Origin: Cannabis sativa
Taxonomy: Eukaryota > Streptophyta > Magnoliopsida > Rosales > Cannabaceae
Direction: 5' to 3'
Length of the DNA: 64,000 nucleotides
Assembly (NCBI RefSeq): GCF_029168945.1
Contig: NW_026870037.1
Span: 2,480,001-2,544,000 of the forward strand
The translations under genes were made by a program, and so were the position numbers. Every line of letters begins with the position of its first letter. The stretch's first letter is position 1. This document shows positions 1-12,200 of this stretch, piece after piece. The notes under the pieces were generated by a model. That model was not told the origin of the DNA, did not search any database, and saw nothing but the letters and a program-made list of their open reading frames with translations.

Positions 1-3000
1 TCATTAAACCACTATAAGAAGTAACATGAAACAAATAATTAACAACATTAGAGAAATACTTGTATGGAATGGCAAAAAAATGTAGTACGAAACAAATTAA
101 TCATATTATTCAATCTTAAACAGCGGTTTTAAAAGAGAATAAATAAATGAAATTTCAAGACAAAATAGGATCATTCATGAAAACTCTTTTTCTTCAGCCT
201 TTATAAATTTTTATTCGTAATTTAAGAGATTGTTGCTACAATAAAGGTAAGAAGGTATATAGATGTGGTTAATTTAATTACCTTGAGAAAGAAGATAATG
301 GAATGAAGGCTTCACTTGTACTTGTCAAAATACACTTGTTGAAAAGCAAAGGATCGACCTGGAATGGCATCCATTCTTTCTATGCAAAATACTGTATTTG
401 AGTGAATACGACAATATCAATCGCAATACTGTTGAACAAGAAAGGTGACTGAGTGAATCTGAAAAGAGAAAAGAATTTTTTATTTTTATTTGGAGAAATT
501 GCAATTCTATTGAAGAAGAAAGGTTTCATAGCCACTATCCTACAACCACTATTTATACATATACTGAAAAAAAAATCGGTTCAAAATATAAAAAAAATAA
601 GAAAGGAGACCAAGCGAAGAACTGATTAAGAGAATCAGATTTACAAATCTTGTTTTCTTGGTCGACTATCTTTGGGAGGCTTTGTTTTGAGTTTCTTCTT
701 TCCCATTTCATATTGGCCTTCAGATTCACAATCGCTCTCGTTCTGGGCAGCTTTAATTTCTTCTTTTCCTTGAATTTTATGATCGTTCTCGTTTGGGCAT
801 CTTCAATCGCAATATAAATTTGAGTTTGAGAGATAACCATCTAATATAGGTCAATGGAAATACGGAGAGAGAAATAGCAATATTATTATTTATAATATTT
901 ATATTTGAAATATTATTTAATAATGTATTAAAAATAATATTAGTGTAATTATAAAATTGTAAATAAATTTATTATTGGAGTAGTAGATTATTCTATTTAG
1001 TTCTTTTTTTAACATAGCATTGTAATGTAAGTTTATATCTATAAATATTCTGTAAAGTGTTAATATTATATAAACATCTCCATTTATAAAGCTAAAAAGT
1101 GGGTCAATGACAGAAGTGGTATATCTGCAATCACACAAAGATACAAGTGGTATTTCTGCTTCCTATGCTTATCCATAGAAAATATTTGATAACGTGAGGT
1201 TAACTTTAATATATAAAGATTTTTCTTTTTTAAAAAAAAAATATTAATATTCTCCCAAGATAAGTTTGTTAGAGAGATATGTGGCTAAGATGATTTTTTT
1301 TAATTTAAAAAGAGATTATTAATATTTAAAAGATTGTTTAATTTTTTGGGTTTAATTATTGGGTTTATTTGTTAACGGAGATCAAACCTAATCGTTAAAT
1401 TAACAGAATATTCTTGAGTAAATTCGGTTAAACCAAGAATTACCGTTAGATAGACACTTTTAATATATAAAGATATATATATATATATATATTTCTAATA
1501 AATTTTTTTTTTTTGGTAGAAACTAAATTTCATTAGGAAAGATCTTTCACTTCAACAAACTCAACTAATCATTAATTTGAGTATGATCATCATTCTTACT
1601 AGAATTACTTTTTAGGTGAGTCTTAATATTTTCCTTAATTTTATTAATTTTACAAGTATTCAAAAGAATTTCTTCATTTTTATTTATTTTTAAAGTTTGT
1701 GCATATTAATTTGTTAAGTTTGTGTTGTGTATGATAGTTGCCAGAAATTTTTCCTGTAAAATACATATTGTAGTAATGTGTTGCTGTATTATTATACAAA
1801 CTTTTATTTTTATCCTAAACTTTCTCCTCTTATTTTTTCTGATTAATTACTTAACTTTTTATTTATTTTTCTCACTTAATTATCTTTTATAAGAACATGT
1901 GTATTTTATTATTTCTTCAAGATTCATTTTTTTTTTAAAAAAAATATTATTTTGCCCACTTTGAAGTAAATATGTTATGCCAACTTTTGTTGTATTTTAT
2001 TAAATATAATTATTAATTTAAAGCAAATATGTTGAGTTGTTTAGTAAGTGAATTATAAAAATGAATATTGTATAAGAGATGTATAAGTTACACAAAATTA
2101 ATTCTTAAAATTGATTTATTTTTAACTGTGTAATGTATGTAACTATTTTTTAATTGATTAATTTAAAATATAAATACATTAAGAAGTTTATTATTTAGTG
2201 AATTACAAATTTAATTTAAAAATTAAAAAAAAAAATTATATAGCCAATGAGTTGTAGAAAATGAAATTCGTGATGTTAAATTTCAACATGTATGTAACAT
2301 TCATATGTATTAATTAATTATTAATAAACTAATATAATATTAATGTGCCTTAGTGTATTAAAATTATTGGGTTTACAGATGCCAATTTAATAAATACTTT
2401 GAAAAAATATAATATGTATCTTTCTGTAATTTTTACAATCTCATTTTCAGACATGTATATAACTTTTTTATTAATTTTTATTGTAAAACAATATTTTGTC
2501 ATCTTAATTTTTATTAAATACCAAATTGTAGTACGGAATCATCTCCAAAGATCTCAGTCAAAGCAGGCATATGCCAAACGTGTATACCCCCCGAAGCTAC
2601 AGGTAGAACACATGGTAGAGAGATCATTTCGTACTTATCCTAATTGTTGGTTCAATTTATTAATATCATATATATGTTACGCAAAGCGAGGTCTGTCATT
2701 GAGAAGCTGGTGGGAGGTCTTTGTGTTTCGGGATTCTTGAGATTTTTAGGTTGGTGAACCCTGTTCTGGGGTTGATTTTCATCATCGATGACGTGAGCCT
2801 TTTACAACAATTACCTGATGAAATCAGAGGGACCTATTATTGGATATTAGGTGGGATTCTATCATCAAAGTCTAAAGCGTGGTTTGAACACTAAAACATC
2901 ATCACATGGGATTAATTTTTAGAATGAATTAACATATCAATTAGAAACAATACTAATATAATTTCAAAAACTGATAGCTTCTTAAGTCGCAAATTTTCAT

Positions 3001-3340
3001 TAAAGGGTATCTATTAGACTATCAGCATCAATCTAACAATTAGAAGTTTATGCTGCAAAATATAATTAATTTAGTATTGCTTAATTTATTGTATATTTTT
3101 GGATGAATGCAAGAAAGATTCTTGAATTTTTTAATATTTTTTCAAAACTTTAAAATTTAAATTAATCTTTAATTATTTTTAAAAATGAAAATAACGCTTT
3201 ATTTAAAAAAAGAATTGTCTAATAATAGAATATTATAGTTTATATTTTGTCTTGCTATTTATGGTATAAGTTTTTTACTTTAAACTTATATAAAATTAAT
3301 TATAAATTAATAAAATTATATATTTTTTTGTCAATTATTG
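1..3340. other. AT-rich intergenic DNA, no supported gene
   Basis: Very AT-rich DNA with poly-A/T runs and an (AT)n run near 1473-1491. A 95-codon ORF on the - strand (840-553) is Lys-rich with a hydrophobic tail and matches nothing I know. A 113-codon + strand ORF (2399-2740) is mostly low-complexity. The stretch 2640-2880 has more balanced base composition and could be an old gene fragment, but I cannot identify it. I call no gene here. Confidence 0.5.
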
Positions 3341-3343
3341 AAA

Positions 3344-3374
3344 GGACTGCGCAACGCGCGGTTACGTTTCCTAG
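3344..3374 (+). mobile_element. Helitron 3' terminus
   Basis: A GC-rich stem (3347-3352 with 3356-3361, loop AAC) is followed 13 nt later by CTAG and then T. Helitrons end in a short hairpin and CTRR and insert between A and T. The last bases before the end (TTTCCTAG) are shared with the - strand Helitron end at 3865, so the two probably belong to one family. I could not place the matching 5' end. Confidence 0.6.
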
Positions 3375-3740
3375 TTATCTATAACTAAGTGTTAATAATT
3401 TTAAGAACTTCTATTTACACTCAATAAAATAAAAGTACATCTTATTATTAAAAAAAATTTAAACTTAATAAAAACCTTATTTATCTATTTTATGAAATTA
3501 ATTAAATATTTTATGTATTGATTATTTCCCCCTTGACAAAAATCTTTAGTATTCTTAAGCAAAAAAAAAAAAAAAAATCTTAAGTATTCTATTTTACAAA
3601 AATAAAACATGTGTAAAATATCCTAAATACTTTTAGGAGCCACAAAATTAATAAATAATTTTGGTCTTTTTAAATTAAATTGAAGATCAAGATTAAAGAA
3701 TCAACATGTTACTAATTTATTGAAAAAATATTTGAATTAC

Positions 3741-3774
3741 GGACTTACGTGCGAAACACGTTAAACCCAACTAG
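3741..3774 (+). mobile_element. Helitron 3' terminus (second copy)
   Basis: A hairpin with ACGTG (3747-3751) paired to CACGT (3757-3761) is followed by a short spacer and CTAG|T at 3771-3775. This is the Helitron 3' end signature. The 5' end was not located; this element or the one ending at 3374 may be nested. Confidence 0.5.
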
Positions 3775-4884
3775 TATATATAAATATGTCTAAAATAATT
3801 AGAAGTGTTTGGAGTGATTTTAGAGTATCACGTCAGTGTCTCATATCTCTTTTTTATATATATACTAGGAAACAAATCGCGCTTCGCGTGCGATTGTATT
3901 TTGTTCAATGATAATTAAATTATAAAATTATATAAAAAACAAATTAATATAAGAAAAATAAATTAATGTTGTACAAATTATTTTGAACTTAAGATAATTC
4001 TTATTTAATTAGTTTATTATAGATGAATATTATTATAAGGTTAGTTTTCTAAATATTATATCGTTTGAATAAACTGAAATAGAATTTAAAAAGAAAATGT
4101 AACAATTGATAAATCTAAAAAATTTATCATATATGATTTCAAAACCGTTATCTTTATATCATTTTAAAGTACAATTGATAAATCTATAAAAAAAAAAAAA
4201 AAAAAAAAACCTCATATTATAGCATTTCAAAATTGTCGTCATCGTATCTCACTTATAGATGACACTATATTTAAAGTCGTTATGTTATTGTTGTATCTTA
4301 CTTATAATTATCATTATATTCTCAATAAGTTTGCCCTATAGAATATAATTATAATAATGAAATAGAGATGAAGAGAAAGTATGAACGAATAGATATAATT
4401 TGATGGTTCTAAATTGAAATTTTGAAATCAAAAAGGAAAATTTGACATGAAAGAAAAAAAAAGAATAAGATGGAGAAAAAAATATGTACATAACAAACAT
4501 ATGTATGGTTATGATGGTTAGATGGAGATGCATGGAGAGAGTGTTGGAGAAAAAAAATAAAAAACTTATTATAAAATATCATTGAATAATAAAAATAAGA
4601 GATTAACTTATGATTTTCTAAAAAAAATATATAATAATATACATAACATAATAATTTGTTGCAAAAATAATAAAACAAAAGAATTACACCGTGTACAAAA
4701 ATTAAGAAAAATTATGGTTTACACTAATTATTGACATATTTTATTAATAATGATGATAATGACATACTCTATTTTACATATTATGGTTTGTATAGTTGTA
4801 AGATAATGGTAAATATAGTTAATATATTTATAAAATGTATATAAATAATGAACTATTAATTATATAGAGAAAGAATTGTACTAA

Positions 4885-4965
4885 TATCAATGTATATACA
4901 AATAAAATTATCAAGAAATATATTAAAGAGTGTGTGAGCAAAATAAGAATCTTAATAGAATAAGA
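4885..4965 (+). repeat. Diverged copy of the sequence flanking the LINE 3' end
   Basis: About 80 bp before the LINE resembles about 80 bp after its poly-A tail (7575-7655). Shared blocks are GTAYAT, AATAAAATYATCA, AATATRTTAAWGAGTGTRT. A third partial copy starts near 7687. The divergence is too high and the repeat too long for a normal TSD, so the LINE probably landed in a pre-existing tandem duplication. Confidence 0.45.
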
Positions 4966-4969
4966 GATA

Positions 4970-7566
4970 GGGAGAGTTGTACCATACACTTTAGACCCAT
5001 TTCCCTTTGTAATATGACATATAAGGTTATATCGAAGATAATTGCAAATAGAATCAAGCCCATTCTCCCTATCATTATTTGCCCCACTCAAGCTGCTTTT
5101 GTGCCTGGGAGGGATATCCAGGATAATAAAGTGATTGTACAGGAGATTATCCACACCTTCAGCCGAAAAAGGGGAAAGGAGGGCTTGTTCGCCATCAAAA
5201 TTGACCTTACTAAAGCCTATGACAAACTTAGCTAGGAATTTGTGGACCATGTGTTGAGGTGCTTTGGGGTCCCGGATGTATTCTACAATTAGGTTTCGTA
5301 GTGTATTACTACAACTTCCTTTAATGTTTGCCTAAATGGGGGCCAGGTGGGTAGAATTTATCCCTCGTGCAGCATTCGGCAAGGTGATCCTCTATCCCCC
5401 TATTTGTTCATTTGGGCTGCCGAAATTCTCTCTAGACTTATTCATGATGCTTTAAGGAATGGTCGCATCAAAGGTATCAAACTGAGTCGTGGTGGGCCTA
5501 CCATCTCTTACATCTTTTTTGCAGGTGATCTCATTCTTGTGGAAAGGGCGACTGTTGAGGAAGCCAGGAGTTTATGGAATTGTCTAGAGAAATTATGCGA
5601 CTGGTCGGGGCAACATGTCAACAAGCTTAAAACAACTATCTTTTTCAGCAAGAACACTTCAGAGTCCTTGAAAGGGGATATTAAATCGGCTCTAGGCATC
5701 GGGGGCCCAGTGGGTGTCCCCAAGTACTTAGGACTCCCTCTTTTCCAGTCTAGAGGTAAGGACGCATATTTTAACTTTATTGTGAAGAATTTGACTTCCA
5801 AGCTTCACAGCTGGAAAGCGAAAACTCTGTCAAAGGCGGGAAAGGCAACTCTAATCAAATTTGTGGGCTTGGCTATGCCTATCTATGTCATGCAGTCTAC
5901 CAAGCTTACTAATCGATTGTGCTCTAGAATTGATGGTATGGTTCGTGATTTTTGGTGGGATTTTGAGAAAAGTAATCATGGAGTTCATTTAAGAGTGTGG
6001 GACAAGTTGTGCCTCCCTAAATCTCGGGGTGGCCTTCGTTTTAGGAAAACTAAGGAGATGAATCAGGCTTTTCTTGCTAAATGGGGTTGGAAGCTGCTGA
6101 CAGGGTGTCAGTCCTTATGCTGTATAATTCTTGATGCTAAGTATCTCAGGGGTCAGGATATCCTCAAATGTAAAGCTAAAACTTCAGACTCCTACATCTA
6201 GAAGAGCGTGGTGAAAGCTAACGACATCCTTAGGAGAGGGGTGTGCAAAATTGTAACTGATGGTAAGGACACGCATATATGGGAGGACCCCTGGATCACG
6301 CATGGAAAAGATTTCCTCCCTCAACGATCTCTAAACCAAACTCATTCCTACACTATGGTATCTGAGCTTCTAATTGAATCGGGCACTTGGGACACCACTA
6401 AACTACATAACCTCTTTAAGCGTGAAACAGTGGCTGATATTTTGAAAGGGGGTAACCCCTCGAGTCATGGGAAAGAACACTGGATTTGGACCAAGGAAGG
6501 AAATGGTCGCTTCTCTTGCAAATCGACCTATTTAATCCAGGCCTTTTAGAGGTTCCCCCATTGTGAGGTTGCCCCAACGCTTTGGAATAGACTCTGGAAC
6601 AACAAATTCCTTGAACGCCATAAAGTTTTGTCGTGGAGCATCCTTTCTGACGCCCTACCTGTAAGGGTTGTTCTACTCAAACACTTTCATATTGATGGTA
6701 GCACTTGCCCGATTTGTGGCGTTGATGTGGAATCCTTAGAGCACATGTTCCTTCAGTGTAACATGGCCTTCCACCTATGGCGCTCTTCTCCCTGGGGTAT
6801 TTTTCCCGTTACAGGAACATGGATTTGCATGTGGGACTGGGTGAAGTTTTTATGGAGCCTCAAGAGCAAGAATGTAAATACAGATGAGGTGTTCCTTTAT
6901 GCCTCCATTGTTATTGACACGATTTGGCGGGTCCGGAATGATAAGGTACATAATAACAAGTTGGATAATGTGAATCAATGTATTGACTATATTTCTCACT
7001 CTTATGCAGATTACAGAGATTCTCTTATCCCTAACTCTTCCCCGATTCCCCCCTGCTACCTGGAAACCCCCCTGAAGACTGGATCAAACTAAACTGTGAT
7101 GTTAAAGTTGGTGGGGAGCATATGTGCATTGCTGTTGTTGCGAGAGACTACTTGAGCAAGGTGGTTTGAGTCCATACGGCCAAATTGGCATTTTCTGATG
7201 CTCTTTGTGGTAAAGCTGCTGCGGTCTGCTTGGCGCTTGAGGTAGCTAAGGAAAAAGGTTATCAGTTTATCCTTGTGGAAAGCGGTTCTAAGATAGTTAT
7301 TAATTCTCTCAACGACATAGAACCCCGTTGGGAAATTGAAAACTACTCTCTTTTTTGTAAGAGAATCGTTTCCTCTTTCATTTCCTGTTTATTATGTTTT
7401 ACTACTAGAACTTGTAACTTTCTGGCTCATAACGTGGCTAAATGGACTTTTACTTACAACCACTATGAGTGTATTAATGTTACTACTATTCCTATGAACA
7501 TTTGTTGTAACGACCGAGAGGTCTAACGATTTAGTATGAATGAACTTATCTTTTCCAAAAAAAAAA
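4970..7566 (+). pseudogene. L1-type LINE, 5'-truncated and dead: RT, zf-RVT, RNase H
   Basis: Remnant of a plant L1-type non-LTR retrotransposon. It starts inside the reverse transcriptase at the block reading FRPISLCN, continues with AFVPGR and the KIDLTKAYD block (about 5190-5225), then a stop at 5233. The RT resumes at 5347 with the [11 protein letters not shown] motif. The active-site block, normally FADD in this family, reads FAGD (about 5520), so the catalytic Asp is lost. A zf-RVT region with Cys/His pairs lies around 6628-6800, and an RNase H domain around 7080-7480. Stops at about 5233, 5290, 6199, 6547 and 7168 break the frame. ORF1 and endonuclease are absent. The element ends in a poly-A run at 7557-7566. 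It cannot make functional enzyme. Confidence 0.88.
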
Positions 7567-7929
7567 GTAAGTATATCATTGTACATAATAAAATCATCAC
7601 CAATAAATATGTTAATGAGTGTATAAGAAAGATTGAAAATTTGAAGAAAAAAAATAAAAAATAGATAATGATGATACGAGATATTTGTACATAATAAAAT
7701 CATCACCAATACTTTTAGATTATCATTGTTCTATTTATATTAGAAGAATAATAATGATACGAGATATTTTAGTTTTGATTAATAGTTAATTAATTAAATT
7801 AATCAAAAGTTAGAATAAAATTTAATTTAAAAATTAGAAAAAATAAGAAAAAAGAATAAGTATTTTAAGATGATTTTGGCCTCACCGCTTCATAGTTCTC
7901 TTTTATATATATAGATATAGATATATAGA

Positions 7930-8516
7930 TATTACGATATTATATTGTTAACAAATATTATAATATTATAAGTTTTAAACTAACTTAATTAATGCTAATA
8001 AATCTAAAGAAACAATATTAATAACTAAAACATAAAATAGGAGAAGATAAATTTGAAAAAATTTAAGAGGTCGAAAACAAAGTTCAAAGAGTCTATTGCA
8101 CGAGTAACTTTTTTATTTTATACGCGCATGAAATAGACAGTTTAAAACATTGATTTCTATATTGTAAATTATTTCGAATTTCTCAAAATTTTGCAGGATA
8201 TCTTAAATTACAATAACGTATACGATTATGAAAAACTTTAAACTAAAAAATTCTTAAAGATGCTAAAATAGTTAGAGGTTACATCAATGTATCCATTTTA
8301 GTAGGGTGCATGTAAAAACATCCTAATAATTATTAATAATATTAATAATGGGATGAATTAAAAAAATATTCTTATTTTATCGAACTTTTTCTAATAAATA
8401 AAATTAACAAGAATAATATATAATTGGATAATATAATTTAATATTATTAGATTTTGTAGTACTTTTTTTAAAATTCTAATTTATTTTATGAATAAATTTT
8501 ATTTTTTCTATTACAC
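7930..8516. other. AT-rich spacer
   Basis: AT-rich DNA between the Helitron and the MITE. I see no gene, RNA or clear repeat. Confidence 0.5.
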
Positions 8517-8732
8517 TAAGGGCTCGTTTGGAACGTTGTATTAAGTCGTATTGTATTGTATTGTATTATATTGAATTGAATTATATTTCATATTTTTATA
8601 TAATACTATGTTAAACTTTAATTTATACTAAAATATTATATATTTAGGTGTCCATAAAAGTTAATACCATATATAGTTTTACATAAAATATAATACAATA
8701 CGGTGTAATACGGCATACCAAACGAGCCCTAA
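8517..8732. mobile_element. PIF/Harbinger (Tourist)-type MITE, 210 bp
   Basis: The element at 8520-8729 starts GGGCTCGTTTGG and ends with the exact reverse complement CCAAACGAGCCC. It is flanked by the 3-bp duplication TAA (8517-8519 and 8730-8732). TIRs of this form with a TWA duplication are typical of PIF/Harbinger MITEs. Further inside, the two arms share CGTATTGTATTG. The centre is AT-rich and non-coding. It lies about 0.5 kb upstream of the HY2 start codon. Confidence 0.85.
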
Positions 8733-8760
8733 AATAATTAAATTAGTCGCGCGAATAGCG

Positions 8761-8973
8761 GCTAAATTGTCTAATTAGAATATAATTTGATTGGTTCCAA
8801 GTGTATTTTTGGATAGAAGTTCTACTTCGCGCGGCTAAATTGCCTAATTAGAATATAATTTAATTGGTTCCAAGTATATTTTTGGATAGAAGTTCTACTT
8901 GGCACTGCTAAATTACCTAGTTAGAATATAATTTGCTTAGTCTCAAGTGTATTCTTGAATTTAAATTCTATTG
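8761..8973. repeat. Three tandem 73-bp repeats upstream of HY2
   Basis: Units start at 8761, 8834 and 8907 (exact 73-bp spacing), each beginning GCTAAATT and containing TTAGAATATAATTT, then a GGTTCCAAG-type block and a GTATTTTTGGATAGAAGTTC block. The first two are close copies; the third is more diverged. The first two units carry ATTGG (an inverted CCAAT). GCGCG-containing junctions separate units 1 and 2. The array ends about 260 bp before the HY2 ATG, so it lies in the likely promoter. Confidence 0.85.
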
Positions 8974-9124
8974 TATAAACTTTGAGAAAATCACTTGAGG
9001 CTAGCTCAAGTGGCCATAGGTGGGTGTGTGAGTGTTAGAGGTCCTGGTTCGAATCCAGGTAAAACATGGTTGTAATATATAAACACTTAAATAAAAAAAA
9101 AAAAAATTATAAACTTTGAGAAAA
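8974..9124 (+). mobile_element. tRNA-derived SINE with perfect 17-bp TSD
   Basis: The body is 8991-9107. It carries a Pol III A box TAGCTCAAGTGG (9002-9013) and B box GGTTCGAATCC (9046-9056), spaced as in tRNA genes, and ends in an A-rich tail. It is flanked by the perfect duplication TATAAACTTTGAGAAAA (8974-8990 and 9108-9124), the mark of LINE-machinery insertion. The sequence does not fold as a whole tRNA, so this is a SINE and not a tRNA gene. It lies 112 bp upstream of the HY2 ATG. Confidence 0.9.
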
Positions 9125-9235
9125 AAAGAAAAGAAAAAAGAGTAAATATTTTGTGTAAATTTGAAAAAAAAAAAATATCATAATTATGCCCAAATATGAC
9201 ATAGAACCCTCATCCTTCATATACCCAAGTTTTAT

Positions 9236-12200
9236 ATGTCGGTTTCAGAGAAGCTTCTATCTTCATCAATGAAATCTTCTTCTTCTTCTTCTTCTTTCTT
9301 AAGCTTCTTTCCGCCCGAAACACCTCGACTACGTCTTTCCAGCTCTGTCTTACATTCTAGTGTCAGCTATAGTTGGAAACACAAGAGACCCTCTTTCCAA
9401 GTCTATGCAGTCTCCTACGAGAAATTCATTCAATTTGCTTTAAATCATACAAAGCACCATACCCATTTGTCTCCTTCTCCTCTGCAGGTACCTTCCCTCC
9501 CATTACTCATGTCATTCCACTGTTTGCTGTAATCTCTCTGTTTATGTATGTAGATATATGAGGCAAGTGAAGTTAGTCTTTTGTGATACTTTAACACTAT
9601 TATTGCAGAGGAGCTCCCAATGTCACTTCCCTTTTGATTAGTTTTGGTGTGGTTAAATTGTGTGATATGAAATGGTTTTTCTATTTGATCTGAAAAGAAT
9701 CATAAGAGCTTTTGGAATCTTCTCCTCCAGGGTCAAAAATAGTATCTTGTTCAGGTCTTGTTGGCCAATCTGCTTTCTTTTACTTTCATTCATGTCAATA
9801 TGGTTCTCAAATTATAACTCTAGTAAAATCCATATGGATTTTTGTTTCAAATTGTTTCTGAATATCCTTGGAAGACAAACTATCAATGTGCTTTCTCTTG
9901 TCAGTGTAATTTATCTTTTATGCACTCTTTTATTGCAAATGGTAACTAAAGCTCAACTTGTTAGTTGTAACCATGTGTTAGATCTATGAATTGTTTCTTT
10001 GTTAGATAGACATGTTTATATTTATGGGAATAATTTCTATAATGTCAGGAAAAATTTAGTTCAATGATGTCTACGGATGGTAATGTAGAGCTTCAAATGG
10101 GGTCCTTCGAAGCTCCCAAGATCAGACTTCTACGGAGTCTTAGTATTGAGACTGAAACAATGCAGGTAGAACTATCTAACTTGCTGGGTTGCATTTTCAT
10201 ATTGTGTGGTTGGTATTAAGGGATGATAAGATGACACCAATTCCAGTGCCTTCTCATGTATCTTTTATAAGTAGTTTGATTATCTTAATTGGATCTGTGC
10301 CAATGAAAAATTAAATTGATAAAATAACCTGATAGCGTTGTCTATAACTGGACCTCTACAGTGCTCAAGTTAGAGAAAAGAAAGAACCATGATGAATAAG
10401 TGAGATCTTAGTGGTTGTTTCACAGCTTTAAGCACAAAGAGTTGATTTTACAGAAGCAGGACAGTATTCCAAACATTAGCCCTGGCTTTTTTATTAAATC
10501 TTTAATTGTAGCTTCAGTTACATTTTCTTATATGTTTACCTTTTCAGTTGAAAATTTTCTTTTCGTTTTTATGACAGGTTTTAGATTTTGCTGCCTTCCC
10601 AAAACCAGAATACGATGTACCCATCTTTTGTGCTAATTTTTTTAGCAATGCAAGTACAAGCATAGTTTTACTGTAAGATTTCTTGTCTCTCAATTAAAAC
10701 ACGACAAAAGAGTCGATACTTCTTTGTTTTTTTTTTGAGAATACAAAGAGTCAACCATGCTGACCATTAAAAGGGCTTTCGTAATTCAATACTTTCCTTG
10801 TCAAAATGTTTCCTGAACTTTGTGAGAGTTTTTACTTCGCCTTCTCAACCCTTTGTGTATATTTTAGTCTTTAGACATGGTTTATTCATACTGTTCCTAT
10901 TTACCTGTATTTGATATCATAAGTAAGCATCTACATGGATTGGTCATTTGATACTTGTTGAAGGTGAGAATTCGTCAACTATGTTGTTGTGGGCGGAATA
11001 TTAAGAACTTAGTCAAAAAATGAAGAACTCGAAGAGCTTAATGGAAATGGAGAAGAAAAGTTGCAAACAGAAAGGGATTTGTAAGAATTGGGCATGCTGA
11101 ATTTCTGATCATTGTGGAATTAGTGCGCACATATTCAACTTGCTTGCCATATTAAACATGGTGAATCTAGGATATATGCTTGCCATTGTTTTAACAGGAA
11201 GTGCTACTAGAATGGAAGTACGTCTCTTTAAGCTGGGTTTTCTGGTGAAATTAGAACTTACCCTGATTAACTGTTTGTAGGGATCTTAATCCTTTGCATG
11301 ATGTCATCAATCAAAGGGAGTACAAAGAGAAGTATTATTCAAGCCTAATTCCTCTTGGAGTTAAATATTCTGAGGCAAGTGAAAGACTACAATGACGAAT
11401 CAAAGAGCATTTCCTAATGTTTACAATATCCTCTTAATGACTTTCAAGAATCTTTGTCAAACTTGTTGGCCATGTTGACTTAATCACTGATTTCATGCAG
11501 CTTTTACCATGGGGAGGAAAACTTACATCAGAGTCTTTAACATTCTTTTCACCGATTGTTATATGGACCAGATTTACTCCAAACCAACACAAATATGATG
11601 CCTTGTATTCTGCATTTGTTGATTATTACAAGGTATACATGTTATAGCTTTTACAAAATTCAGTTATTCATGAATATTTACATTTATTTGGTGTTTATAT
11701 TTCAAATTTGTTTCCTAAATTCTAAACTGTCACTGCTTTGTTGCTGCAGGCTTGGGTTGAGCTAATTGATGAAGCAGCAGAGGAGAATGATGCATCCATA
11801 ATTAAATTCAACTGTGAAGCACAACATAGATATTTGGCATGGAGAGCAGAAAAGGTGGTTAATCTTGCTTACTTTGAATCAAACCTATTGATAGAGAATA
11901 TTGGATTTTCCCATTTTTGAATCATAATTTCATGCCATTGTTACCGGAGTACTAAAAAAAAAATTCAGAGTGCTTCAAGAAATACCAAATAAAATTAAGA
12001 AAACAAAAGTGTGTTACGAAAGAAGGGAGTACATGTATGAAAACAAAACGAAATCATGTGGAAAGTTCATAAATTGTTCAGTCAACTCAGATGTATAAGC
12101 TTCACATTGAAATGCTCTTTGATTAGTGAATTCATCACTTGGGTTTTCTTCCAACTCCAACTTTGGAACTTCCACATTTATTTCCAATTACCTTGACAAT

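Larger units (their letters stand above)
3865..7915 (-). mobile_element. Non-autonomous Helitron (- strand) hosting a LINE
   Basis: Read on the - strand, the 3' end is CTAG at 3868-3865, preceded by a strong hairpin (3875-3882 with 3888-3895) and followed by T. The proposed 5' end lies at about 7915, where the - strand reads TC then a TA-rich run and AAAAGAGAAC, typical of plant Helitron 5' ends. No Rep/helicase coding is visible. A similar 5'-end-like sequence lies just outside at 3815-3860, as if this Helitron inserted into the 5' end of a relative. The pairing of the two ends is inference. Confidence 0.45.

Noticed and set aside
553..840. 95-codon - strand ORF as a gene
   Set aside because: Lys-rich, no known domain, no promoter or splice support. 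Left as unknown, not called.
2399..2740. 113-codon + strand ORF as a gene
   Set aside because: The first half is AT-driven hydrophobic low-complexity sequence; no recognised domain or exon context.
4336..4678. Overlapping - strand ORFs rich in Phe, Tyr and Ile
   Set aside because: Artefacts of AT-rich DNA.
8991..9107. tRNA gene (A and B boxes present)
   Set aside because: Only the promoter boxes are tRNA-like; there is no acceptor stem or anticodon arm that folds, and an A tail with a 17-bp TSD marks a SINE.
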